Source: Puccinia triticina (Eukaryota; Basidiomycota; Pucciniomycetes; Pucciniales; Pucciniaceae). From it: DNA of 64,000 nucleotides. Within the stretch, counting starts at the first letter, position 1; every line of letters begins with the position of its first letter. Shown here in pieces: positions 34,266-45,456 of the stretch. Location: contig NC_070558.1 of the NCBI RefSeq assembly GCF_026914185.1, positions 6,395,501 to 6,459,500 on the forward strand, read 5' to 3'. The translations under genes were made by a program, and so were the position numbers. The notes beneath the pieces were generated by a model that had not been told where the DNA came from, ran no database searches, and worked only from the letters and a program-made list of their open reading frames with translations.

Positions 34266-35763
34266 AGATTGTACGTTTATTCAAGATCAAAACAGCTGAA
34301 TAGAGTGGAGGTCAGCACACAAATTTTGATATGAACACAGCCGATGGGAGGCTGTATGATTTGTGGGGTCGCGTGGCGTTTTGACGTTGGCAAGGCCGAG
34401 GGGAGGTCTAGCGGGGGAAACGGGAGGTGCAGTTGTTGGGCAGGCGGGGATGGGGTTGTCGTGGCGTTAGAAGATTTTGTGGTTGAGATCATGGCATAAG
34501 CAACCAGTCAACTTCTGTTGGTGGTTGTGTTGGCTTTGGCAACAGTGAAGTGGAGTCGGTGGGGAGTCTGCCGGCAAAGGTATTTAACAAGGTCACTCTC
34601 AAAGGGATGATGATTTTCTGTTAGGGCATCCCCCATTGCACTTGCGCGGGGTGATATCCTCACAGCCCCGACTTTTGCTTCTCACAGTTCTGCCAGGCTG
34701 AGCGGGTTAAATCTGGTCTCTTTTTACCTGTGGCATGTCACAGGCTGGGAGTTTGTTAAATCTGTTGCTTTTCATGTATAATTAGTCACCTACAATTTGT
34801 ATTTTTGTGCTTTTTGCTGGTTTAACTTGTTTTTATATGGTATTTGCTTGGGTACAGGGGAAACCCTTGAATTTTTGTTTGGTGAATCTGTGGTTTTAAT
34901 AAACTTAGATGCGGCCCTACATAGCTTGTTGTTTTCTCTTTCCTAGCTCAGCAGACACCCAAACCCAACTGACTTGTCTCCCTGAGCTAGGTATGTTGCT
35001 TCTTTCTCTTTCTCTTCTTCTCCTTTATCAGTTGTACTCAGAAGACACCCAACCCCAACTGACTTGTCTCCCTGAGCTAGATGCAATAAAGACCCCAACA
35101 TTGGCATCAGAATTCCTTGAGACCGTTGTCTCTCCTGAGTGCCAGTGCCTAGCCCAGTGAAGAGCTTCCAGCTCTTACACACAGTATGTATTTATGTAAT
35201 CAAAAAAAAAAAAAAAAAGAAAAGAAACATAATAGGAAACCAATGATGAAGAGCTGAAGGATAAAGCAGTTCAGTTAAAGGAAGATGATACAAAAAGTAA
35301 GTGAAAAGGACAGCCCAAGATGATGTTGAGGGTAACTTGGGTGATAGCAGACTAAGAGAAGTTTGACAAGATGTCAAGGACAAAGTCCGAGCACAATGAG
35401 TCAAAGTATAATCATCATTCAGTGGGGAAGGATAACAGTAAGAAGAACAACTAGACTATATACATGTATAATATAGGCTAAGTTGTGGGTGTATAGGTTA
35501 GAAGCATACTACATAGGGAAATGCTAATACACTATCTCAACAGATGAGAAAAAGACTGATATATGAAATTCTGCAGCAGCAATACAAAATGCTGTGCAAG
35601 ATGGCTAGTTTGAAGAATTGGAGAAAACACTGATAGCAGGGTATTTTGGGCTGCAACAATGCAATGCCAAAGATTGGATAGGGAATTGATATGTTTTCGG
35701 GATTCATCAAAAGAAACTGAGTTAGTATCAAGCATGACTTTGAGTTTTAGGGCTGAATAAATT
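34266..35763. repeat. Repeat-derived region with a 38-bp duplication
   Basis: A 38-bp phrase ending CTGACTTGTCTCCCTGAGCTAG occurs at about 34953-34990 and 35043-35080. The segment at 34855-34915 (AACCCTTGAATTTTTG ... TTTTAATAAACTTAGAT) matches the end-like sequence at 18880-18975. An A run lies near 35203-35218. No gene seen. Confidence 0.45.
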
Positions 35764-38413
35764 TTAAGAGTGTAGAAAATGAAATAAGGTGTGAACCAGG
35801 AGATATGCAACAAAAACCAGAATGGTTTTATGGAATCTACCATCATTTAAAGAAAATATCATGTTCTCAAGAATGGGTTCAACATGATATTTCACAATCT
35901 CAGACTTGGGCCACTTTAGCAATGCATCTAAACCATCTTCATGAAGATTTTTCAAGTTTTTATTTTCTGATAACCAATATTTCCAAGTTAAATCAGCTTT
36001 TTCAAGCCGTTCATGTGCTTTTTTGAACTTTGGATAGATATATTTTATTTGATCTTGATAATCTATCTGGATTGATTGGGCATCAATGGATTGTTTCTTC
36101 AGTATTTTGCGGCAAGAGGAGTCCAATTTTGTGAAAGCCTCTGGAAGACGCTTCAGATCATCAATTTCTGAAGATAGTTGTATAACTTGATAGTAGTCTA
36201 AAGCATTTTGTAGTATATATGCTTTTGGATTTTCCCCAGTAAGCAGAGGTTGAGCATCACTTTCCTCCTGAGCCAGTGGACCAATCAAGTTCATGGCATC
36301 TATTTTCATTTCTTTGGTCACCTGGGTTATGACACCTGGGCAAATGAGTGTTTCAATCAAGTCCAGATATTGGCAAATCATTTTAGATATAGGCTTTGCA
36401 TAAATTACAAAGTACCCATTGGTATAACTGACACCTGGACCATGTGCATTGATTGAAATAGTGAGAGCTTTCTTGACATCCTTTTTGACTTCTTCTACAG
36501 CTAAAGAATTTTCATTTTGGGCATTCAATTTTATGAATCCCTTTCTGAATTTCAAATGATCCAAATATTTCCTGTCTGAAATGATATCACAAAATTCAAT
36601 GAAATGTATGTTGCTTGCAAGAGAGTACCCCCCATAATACATAGTTTCAAGCACTGCTTGGTTTATTAATTCCATTTTGATCCTTGCATGATCTTCTTCA
36701 TCAAGTACTATATAAATGTGTATTCATTTTATCAGAAAGAGAGAAAAAGGAGGATGATTTGCAACACCCAATCACATGCAAGAATTCAAGAGATACTTAC
36801 TTGTAAAAAATTTAAAACCCAATGGTCCCCAACCATCACTTGTCTTACCAAACAACTCACTGGTAAAAGGGAATTGTTGAGAATAATAATACTTTGCATA
36901 AAGACTTGCTCTTGTCAGGAATAAATCATCTTGGAAAATCTTTTTCACACTTTCATTGCAAATAAATCCATTCTTCAATAAGAAATCCATTGTGTTCAAT
37001 AAATAGGGCATATATTTTGAAGGGTGAAACATAAATTCAAAAGATTCATTTTTGATATGAGGTATGGTATATTCATAAACAACAACTGCTCTCTTTATCT
37101 TCCCCAAAATTGAAAGTCCCAATTCTTCACCATTTTTCCTGACACTGGAGGGAATTTGATACTCTTTGTTGATCTTTGAATATTTGTAATGTTTGAAATT
37201 GTTAGGTAAAATACTTTTCAACTTCTCCCAATTGTTGATCAAATCAAATCGGCCTAGTTCTAACAGCTTCAGTTCTTTCAAAACCAATATTTTGTGTTGA
37301 ATATCTTCAATTAAATCTATATGCTCTTGTTTTGGTGGAAAAATCCCATGATTTTGCTCTGGATCCTGATGTCCCTCAAACAAATTGGTGATTATTTTCA
37401 AATCATGATTGAGTGATAGCAAAGTATATTCTATCAGAGAGAAGTTTAAAAATTCAGCTCTTTATCCACCATATTGATTCAAGTTAATCTGATCACAAAG
37501 CTACCATTACCAAACCCCACCAAACTCATCATCTCAAAACATCTTATCCTGGTTTTGAGACCACTTTGGGATCTAGGCCTCAGGTGATTATTCAGATTTT
37601 AAATTTGGAATTGGGTGATCATCAAACCCTTTCTTCCACCCACATTGCATCATCCTCAGAAGCTTGCTTCAATTTATGCAAGCCATTTGAAGAGAGAGGG
37701 CTGAATGCCTAGTCACCCCTATTCTTAGATTAAAATCTGAATAAAATCACCCAACTGGGTGTGGATGTGGTTGGTCCTGTTAACCGGATATGATGGTATG
37801 AGATGATCCTTTTGGTGGGAGTTGGTCTAGAGGCTTTTACTTGTTGCAAGCTGTTGATCAACTCTTTCAAATGAAAGAATAACTTACCTTCATCTTTTGT
37901 GGTATGATCTGTTAAGATTGTATTTTGGATCTTCATCAGAATGAGCAATTTAATACCAATCAGTTGATCCAACATAAAAAATTTACTTACATTTTTGATT
38001 TGTCAGTTTGTATACTTTCCCTGGTTCATCCACCTGAAAATTTGGTTTTTGTTCAGGTAGTGACCCTTGTTTCTGATATCCATTAAAAAAAATCGAAGTT
38101 ACCTGTGTCTCAAGGAAATTGTTTTGTGCACATGTGACCTGTTGCTCTTTCCGGCCTTCAGTGATTTCCTGTTGAGCAATTTGATTTGCTTCAGAAACTT
38201 ATGGATTGAAAGAAAATATGAAGGATGATGATAGATAAAAAATGAATCAGCATTAGGAAGGCACAGCACTAAGGGAAACTAGAAATGAAATTATTTATTA
38301 CCCTGATTGTGTGCTGCAGCACTACTTTCAAAGCTAGGAACCAGTGAGCTGGTGACTCTTTTAGTTGTAATCAAGATGGAGCACAACACCCCAAGTATCA
38401 GTGGTGAAGACAT
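35764..38413 (-). CDS. Secreted or membrane-targeted protein of unknown family
   Basis: Exon 1 (38413-38302) starts MSSPLILGVLCSILITTK, a typical signal peptide. Exon 2 (38197-37991) adds a Gln/Glu-rich stretch. One or more small exons (for example one ending at a GTAAGT near 37893) lie before a large exon from about 37430 to about 36800 (contains LKELKLLELGRFDLINNWEKL and FHPSKYMPYLLNTMDFLL). The last exon, about 36679-35764, contains MELINQAVLETMYYGGYSLA and DYYQVIQLSSEIDDLKRLPE and ends LVHTLFHFLHS, a hydrophobic end that could be a membrane or GPI-type signal. Total about 640 residues, rich in Lys, Ile and Asn. Exons 1-2 and the large-exon phases agree; the small exons are uncertain. No family recognised; in a plant-parasitic fungus a secreted protein of this kind would be an effector or surface candidate, which is inference only. 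Confidence 0.6.
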
Positions 38414-40898
38414 GATGTTGGAATATTTCTGATGGCTAAAAATAAATTTTAAGCACAGAGGAGTTTGGGCAAAAGATATATTGGAATGGAAAATGAATAT
38501 GTTTTCACTAAAATTTAAAAATAAGACCCTGCGCCCAAGATCCTGTACAGATGGTGCTTCATCCAGGGCCAAGATCATTGACCAGACAGAGATACATACA
38601 TTTTAAATGTCAGAACTCCTTGTCAATGTTTATGCATTTGGCCTGCACCTGTTGTATATATTTCCATGATTGGTTTCATTGAAGCTGGGTGTACAACAGA
38701 TAAAAATAAAAATGATAAATGATAAGGCTGGGTTTAGCCAGGATTGATGAAGGGTGTCTCAGAAGTAGAATTATCTGTGTGACTTGCAATAGTAAGTGAT
38801 TATGTCTCAAAATTATTTTTTATATATTGGAATATGAGTTTTCTTGCTCAAGATCCAGGTACAGATAGTGTGTCATCCCCGTTGAAGCTGGATGAAAAAG
38901 ACACAATCCAAGTGCTCTACATTGCATAAACTGCTGTTGGACTGAACTTGGACAGACCTGTCCAAGCAGTCATCAGACAGAATTTTTACAACAAGTTCTG
39001 TAATAATCCAGGCCTTTATAGCAGAACCCATTGGGCAAAATGTTTCTGGAAACTGCTTGGACAAGATTGTCCAAGCAGCAATGTGCTGTATGTTGAACCT
39101 GTTGGAAATTGCAATAACAAACCTGATAAAGGAAATTTTTTGGTTAAGTCAAACTAAGTCAAACTTAAAAATGTCCCTCCCTGTGCTCAAAGGGTTCAAG
39201 CACACTCACACAAGAGAGGGACTTGAGTATAATGTCCAAAATTTGGCTTGAGGCTGGCCAGCCATTATAATGAAGCTCCCTTCTATTTCACATATCACCC
39301 TCTACCCAGCTGACCTTTTACAGCCTTGGGCACCATTATAATCAGCTTCTCTTTCTTCATGTTACCATGTATGCCATCAAGATTATATCAACATCCCTTG
39401 GATGTAATTGGGATGTAAAAATTTCCTTGAGGCCAAAACTATGAGAACCTGTACAATCTTGACCTGTAGTTGACCCAATGGGTCCATGATCATCACATAG
39501 GTCAGGGGCAGCCCTTACAAGAATGGCTACTTTCCAGCCAATTTTTTCAAAAATACTGGGGAAAAATATGTAAAAGATAGCTGAGATCAAGGGCTACAAC
39601 ATGCTCAGCTAAAATTTTGTTGGTAGTGGGGAGATATTTGTGAAAGGCATGTAAATAAAACACTCCTGTTTTCCTTTGAAAACCCCTGTCAGTGTCAGCC
39701 TTAGGCCAATAATATGGCTTTAGTCAATAAGCCTCTCCTTTGGAAACGCTTCGCACCTCCTGGGAGAGGCTTACTGAATTTTGCATTTAATTCAGGCTCA
39801 ATGAAGGTCATCTCAATACTCTGAGTCTGACTTGAAATATTTGTATTTTTGGCATCCGTCTGTTTTAAGGTTCAAGGAACCCTTCACTGATGATTGTGAG
39901 ATGGGGCACAAGAAGCTGACTTGTGGACATAGAGAAGGTAGGAGAAGGGGTGACTCACCTATCCACAACAGAGGCAAGGAGCCGTCTGGTTCTCTGCTAA
40001 CTTCACTTAGCTAGGTGGGGAAGCGGCTACTGTTGTCTGTGTTTTTATAGTTGGATCCATGGAAGTTGGTTATATGAAAACAGCAAGCACAATGAATGCT
40101 GGGAGCACTACAATCCATGATTCTGCATGGAACCCTACCCGCCAGAAAGTCACCCAGCACGCCTACCAGCCAGTAAAATTCCTAGGCTGTGCATGTTTGC
40201 CAGACCTCACGTCAATGTTTTCCAGAGGGAAAAGTCTTGCCCCTTGTCAGCTATTTTTATGAAACTTGGGGTAAAAACCTGTCAGAAATAAGGGTTTTTG
40301 CCCTAGTACTATAACTGTACTGAAATAAAACACTGGCAATAATGTGCCAAACTTGTTACGTTGTATTTAACCACTACAAGGGTTTAAACACTCTTATGTA
40401 AGAGGAAGGTATTTGTAATTAATAAGTTTTACTTATTAAGAACAGGTATATATAAGGTTTTTGTCGGAGAAATAGCTGGTAAGCGCTTAAACTGATTGGC
40501 TGCGCGTTAGAGGCGGAGGTCTTACAGCAACTTTATATAAAGATATAACTGTAATAAATGCTTATAAGGGATATTGGCATTTTTAGAGTTAAGATCTAGT
40601 GGTTTTTGTGCCAGGAAGGCAGAAGTAAAGGAAGTGGTGGCTTTAATAAGCCAGAGGAGAATTTTCACGAGTTAACTTACAGGTTAATGGGCGGTGAAAT
40701 GTCTGGGGGGAAAATTCCAGTGGCCCCATAACCTCCTTAAATACTGGAGAGGTCATTGAGGGCGCTGAAAAGTTCCCATTAGTTTTGGCTATGGGTAAAT
40801 TCCAAGAGTAGACGTGTAATCTGCCTTGGTTATGGGGTGGGTGAATTTTACAAAGTGTTTCTTACAAGGTACAAGGCCCTGTAATAAATTTCTTTGTA
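38414..40898. other. Gene-free interval with several small hairpins
   Basis: Holds two similar perfect hairpins: CTTGGACA-GACC-TGTCCAAG (38947-38966) and CTGCTTGGACA-AGAT-TGTCCAAGCAG (39053-39078). It also holds one of the AAGTCCCT type (39173-39222) and one of the AAGCCTCTC type (39729-39772). I recognise no protein; open frames at 38948-39251 and 39832-40262 look like chance. Confidence 0.45.
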
Positions 40899-41862
40899 AA
40901 AGTACACATTAAGGGTGGTTAAGTGTGATTTTACAATGTGTTGGCTAGATTCCCACCTTGTAATGTAAAAGCAACCGTGTAAAATTATACCTGAAGTCTT
41001 CCATATGGAATTTTACTTGGTGTTTTTTTAAAAAGTGCCACCTTGTAAAAAAAGGAACTTGCAAGATTGCATATTTGCAGCAAAAACCTGAATTTTAGAA
41101 GGCAAATTTTGAGGAAGCAGTACACCAAGCAAAACATGTGTTGCAAAAATCAATAACAATGACTACCAGGCTTGAAATTTACAAGGTGATGTGGAGATTT
41201 TATAGGGTGTTTTTACTCCTTTTTCCTTTGGAAAATTGACTTTCCTGAACTGCAAATTGTCCAATATGCACTCCTGCTGAAATTATTGAAGGTGCAGGAG
41301 CAATAAGAGAATTCACTCCACTGACATAAAATTTGAACAAGGGTTGTATGGTGATTCATGACTCCCAGAAATTTCATAATTCCAGCAGAAGTTCATATTT
41401 TCCAAGTGCAGTTGGTAGTAGTGGGTTTTCCAAAAAAAAAAAAAAAAAAAAAAAAACTGCCTTGTAAATTTCCCACAGCAACTTGTAAATTTGAGCTTTG
41501 TAACCACTTTTATTGATCTTTACAAGGTAGATTTTGTGCGGTGTACCAAAACCACCTTGTAAAATTTACACAACACCTTGTAATTTCAAACCTGGTTGCC
41601 ATCATTATTGATTTTTGCAAGGTATATTTTGCATGGTGTACTGCTTCTTCAAAATTTGCCTTGTAAAATTCAGGTTTTTGCTGCAAATATGCAATTTTGC
41701 AATGTACTTTTTTTGCAAGGTGGCACTTTGTAAAAAAACACCAAGTAAAATTCCATATGGAAGACTTCAGGTATAATTTTACACAGTTGCTTTTACATTA
41801 CAAGGTGGGAATCTAGTTAACACATTGTAAAATCACACATACCCCCCCTCAATGTGTACTTT
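40899..41862. mobile_element. Foldback element, about 0.96 kb
   Basis: Inverted ends AAAGTACACATT at 40899 and its complement at 41862. The arms match for about 280-300 bp with small gaps (shared TTCCATATGGAATTTTAC / complement, GTGGGAATCTAG / complement). The middle is richer in A/T and contains a 25-base A run (41432-41456). Repeated phrase 'ccttgtaa' throughout both arms. No coding sequence and no clear target duplication. Confidence 0.75.
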
Positions 41863-43937
41863 GGGGTTGGTAAAATTGTAAACATTCTGTTTTCTAAATG
41901 CCTCAGAAGTGAAAAATGAGCTAAACTGATTCAAAATAATTACCTAAAACAAGCAAGAATAATTTTTGCACTGCTTGTAAATATTTGTCTTTTTGGCTGA
42001 GCATCCTGAATTTGGCTCAGTTTTTCACTCTGGGGTGTGTTCAAGATAAAATGTTTCCATAGTACCCAGAAACAAAAATCACCCCTAGGAGAAATTTTCA
42101 TATTTTTGCGGTGTAGCACAGGATGGTGGTTTTCCGCTCTGTCACGTGGCTAGACTAAAAATAAATAGCGCAGGGTTTTTCCCGCTGCGCTACTTGTGTC
42201 AGCCTTGAGCGCACGGAATAACTACTTCAATGCTCCAAAAGGCTACTCTAGACCCCTAGGTCGGAGAGGTACTGCCTCACCGAGCCGGAAAGAGTGCAAA
42301 CAAGTTCTGGCACCAGGAGCGGACTCCGCGACCAGTAGCGGATGCCCAGCTCCTATTACCTACTGTCTCCAAGGAGACTAGTAAATTCCATTAGGAGATT
42401 GATATCCCCTAATGGAGAGTGTTATTCCCTTATAGGAATAACTGCCTGAGCGTGGAACCACATGAGGAGAGTGTTGAAAGCACTTGCTACTAGGAGGATA
42501 CCCCAGATTTTAGGTTCATCGTCTTGTAGCCTACCAAGCCCAAGCAGTTACAGCACCCGTTTGTGATTGGGGCCTTTATATCAGTCTCCTTTTCTTTTAT
42601 CCCCTCCTCCTTTTCTCTATTCTACTTCATCTGACTTCTTCTCTACTCATTGCACTTTTACTTTTACTTAGTTGCCATGTATTCCAGATATCCTCAGTCT
42701 TCTCTTCTCTTCCAACCACCTGCCTTGCACTTGAGTTTTCATTCAGAGGTATTCACCTAAGAGACTACCCCTGAAAACTTGCCATGTGAAGCAATGACCG
42801 CTACCCTCCCAGGGCAATTAGCAATATTGCAGCAGAAGCAAAAGCAAAAGCAGAAATTTTCTATGCTATCTTCTCAATTAGCAGATATTGGAACTGTTGT
42901 TTGGTTTCACCTTTGTTTTTTTTGGTTTTAACCCATTCTTTTCAAACATCAGAAGCAAGAATTTGCTATATAGTATCTGCTGATTTAGTGGATAACCCAA
43001 CTGTTTTGTGTTTTAAAATTCTTTTTTCCTTTTTCAACCCAATTTTTTCTTATCTTCCAAACTGCTGCACTTTTTTGATGATGCATATTATCTGTGCTTT
43101 TATATTATTAGCAATAATGTGTCATCACAACATGAGATATAAGGTGGGTGTGATTGGCTCAGTAGGAAATTGCTGCTAACTGTATAACCTTTTTGTTACA
43201 CAACCAAACAGTCTAAAAAGTTCAGGGATATTTATATGTTGTATATACTTTGTGCTATGAAAATTAAGGAAATATTATGTCATCAGAAAATTAAGTATGA
43301 GGGATGCACGTTAGCCATCATGCATTAACAACTTACCTCACGTAGACCCGGTTCCGCTGAACTTTATATAATCAATTTTATTAGCTCAAAAGAACCGCCT
43401 GAATCTATCCTTTCAAATAAAGAAATTTTGCAAATGTTTCCTCTCATTTTCACATTATTTACAGCGCTTTCCATCCAGCCTTCTGTCCCAACGGCAGCAC
43501 GCACACCCCCTGTTTACCTAACCCTGACAAATTGGTACATTGGGGGTGAAATGTTACATGTTGGGTTACATGTTGAATTTTGCGTGTGTACATGTGTTTT
43601 GTGGTGTGCATACTTAATGCTTAAGGTTTACATGGTATTTGTGCTTGTCACAGGTGGTACATACATGTGGTACACTTTTTGTAAACTTCTTTCATGGGGT
43701 TTACATGGTGCGGGTCATTCATGAGGGGTACTTGGGGGTTACATGTTGCGGGAACATCTTACATCAATGTCATGCGGGGTTTACATGCCGTGTAACAATG
43801 TTATATGGTGTTTTTATGCCACATAACAATTTCATACAGGTAACTACCGGTGTCTGCGGATGGCTCCCAAAATGGTGTTCTGCGGAGGGCTGATTCCCTT
43901 TTCCATTGTCAAAAAAATAATAATAAATAACTTGTGC
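41863..43937. other. Possible LTR-like leader and gag-like start, otherwise no gene
   Basis: From TGTCAGCC at about 42197 through 42600 the sequence has small palindromes (CCATTAGG...CCTAATGG, 42389-42415), then a pyrimidine-rich leader. An ATG-led stretch follows at about 42678 (MYSRYPQSSLLFQPPALHL), broken by a TAA and continuing ETTPENLPCEAMTATLPGQL. This resembles the start of a decayed retroelement gag but I cannot prove it. Later sequence (43540-43850) has loose repeats of 'ttacatggtgt'. Confidence 0.3.
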
Positions 43938-44045
43938 AGACGACTCCCAAAAAAAATATAATTGGGAAAACAACTCTCAAAACCTGTCCCGGCGACGTAA
44001 ATTGGGAAATGGGAGTTGTTTTCCCATTTTTTGGGAGTTGTTGTT
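43938..44045. repeat. GACTCCC/ACGTAA foldback module
   Basis: Short foldback: GACTCCCAAAA and GGGAAAACAACTCTC on the left, TTGTTTTCCCATTTTTTGGG on the right, with ACGTAAA in the GC-rich centre. Same family as the modules at 6373-6545, 8378-8560 and 22757-22880. Confidence 0.6.
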
Positions 44046-44506
44046 CCAAGAATCTCTTTATAAGCTTGAGTTTTAACCTTTTTTTTGACTTCAGATTCTG
44101 CTTCCCCATACAAATTTAATCCTATTCCCAGCTGACAGACTTCTCTTATTCTTTCCACCAAAAGTCAAGTTTCCTTTCTGCCAACAATATTTGGAACTTG
44201 ATTCTTCTTATAGACTTCTGGCCTCTAATCCTCCACCCATCTCATCCTTTCAGTGAGGGGTCACAGAAAACTCACACATGGTACAAGAATTCTTCAACCG
44301 CTAGGAATGTGTGTAGCAGCAAAAGATTGGGAAGATTGAGACAAGTCTCATGGTCCAAAGGGTAAGCACTTACAGCAGCCATTTGGGAATAGGGTCAAAA
44401 TTGAAAGGCACAGAATCACCTGGAAAGGGTCATTGGAATATCTGAATCTCTCAGTTCAGTTAGGGGACATCAGTCCGGGGCCCCGCCAGACTATGTAGCT
44501 CAACCT

Positions 44507-44567
44507 AAGCCTCTTGAACGGAGGGTCTGGGTGAACCTGCCCAGAGGTCTCTATGTAGGAGAGGCTT
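44507..44567. repeat. Hairpin of the AAGCCTCTC family
   Basis: Arms AAGCCTCT and AGAGGCTT enclose a GC-richer loop. Confidence 0.5.
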
Positions 44568-44785
44568 ACAAATAATGTCTGCAGGCTTGCAGAAAAAGGA
44601 AGGATTTTTAATCCTAAAAACACAAAAACACAGTTTAAAAATTAACAAAATATGTGAAAGAAAAACTGAACACACAGTTTCTTTGACAGTACTGATGCGC
44701 AATTGAAGAAATCAGTTTTGAAGATAAAAGGAATCCTGAAGGATATTCCATTGCTCTGAAGATCCATTTTTGGATTTTCTGATAA

Positions 44786-44966
44786 TAGGGGGTATCAAAT
44801 ATGACAAAATCCACCATTATGTAATTGACAGGTTTGAAAAAACCCACCATTTTTAAAACATGCTGGTCCTTCTTCTACCCCATTTTGGGATCCACTGGTG
44901 ACAAATTTCACTTTTGGCCAATTGACTGGTTTCTAATTGTGGATTTCTCATATTTGATACCCCCTA
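44786..44966. mobile_element. Stowaway-like MITE (second family)
   Basis: Terminal repeats GGGGGTATCAAATATGA at both ends, about 177 bp, flanked by TA on both sides (44786-44787 and 44965-44966). The ends differ in sequence from the 201-bp family, so this is a separate family. Confidence 0.75.
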
Positions 44967-45242
44967 ATATGCAAGATTGAATTTCCTATCTGCAACAATT
45001 GAGTGGCTACAGGTGTAGGATCTGTAGATATCTGCAGTTTTGTGAATCCAAGATCCCCAAGGCATGATGGTTGTAGATTTAGCTTACATTTCTTTGTGTT
45101 TTTTATTTTTAAAAGATTAGCACAGTGAAAATGATAGGGATTGGGGAGATGAGACCAGCACCATTTGAAAGCTGAAGTCCAGAAGTATATTTTGGCTCTG
45201 GGGCAGGTCCAAAGGAGCTGAGGGGGAGGGTGGGTGAGGCTA

Positions 45243-45456
45243 TAGGGGCCTGTACCATGGGCCTCAATTTTGAAAAATTTCAACTTTTTTTGCCCTGTAC
45301 ACAAAAATGGAAAATTAGAAGAGGGTTCAAATGTTGAAATTCTTCACATTTGGGCTCCAGCCAATATTTTGGCCAGGCTCAGTTAATGTCCCAAGAAATT
45401 TTGAGGCAAAAAAATTTGGAAAATTTCAATTTTCATGCCCTATGGTACAGGCCCTA
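45243..45456. mobile_element. Stowaway-like MITE (third family)
   Basis: Ends GGGGCCTGTACCATGGGC and the complement of GGGCCTGTACCATAGGGC, with about 50-bp similar arms (AATTTTGAAAAATTTC / complement), flanked by TA on both sides. About 210 bp and non-coding. Confidence 0.65.

Noticed and set aside
42195..42660. A complete LTR starting TGTCAGCC
   Set aside because: I could not find a matching second copy, an end with a target duplication or a primer-binding site, so it is only mentioned as possible.
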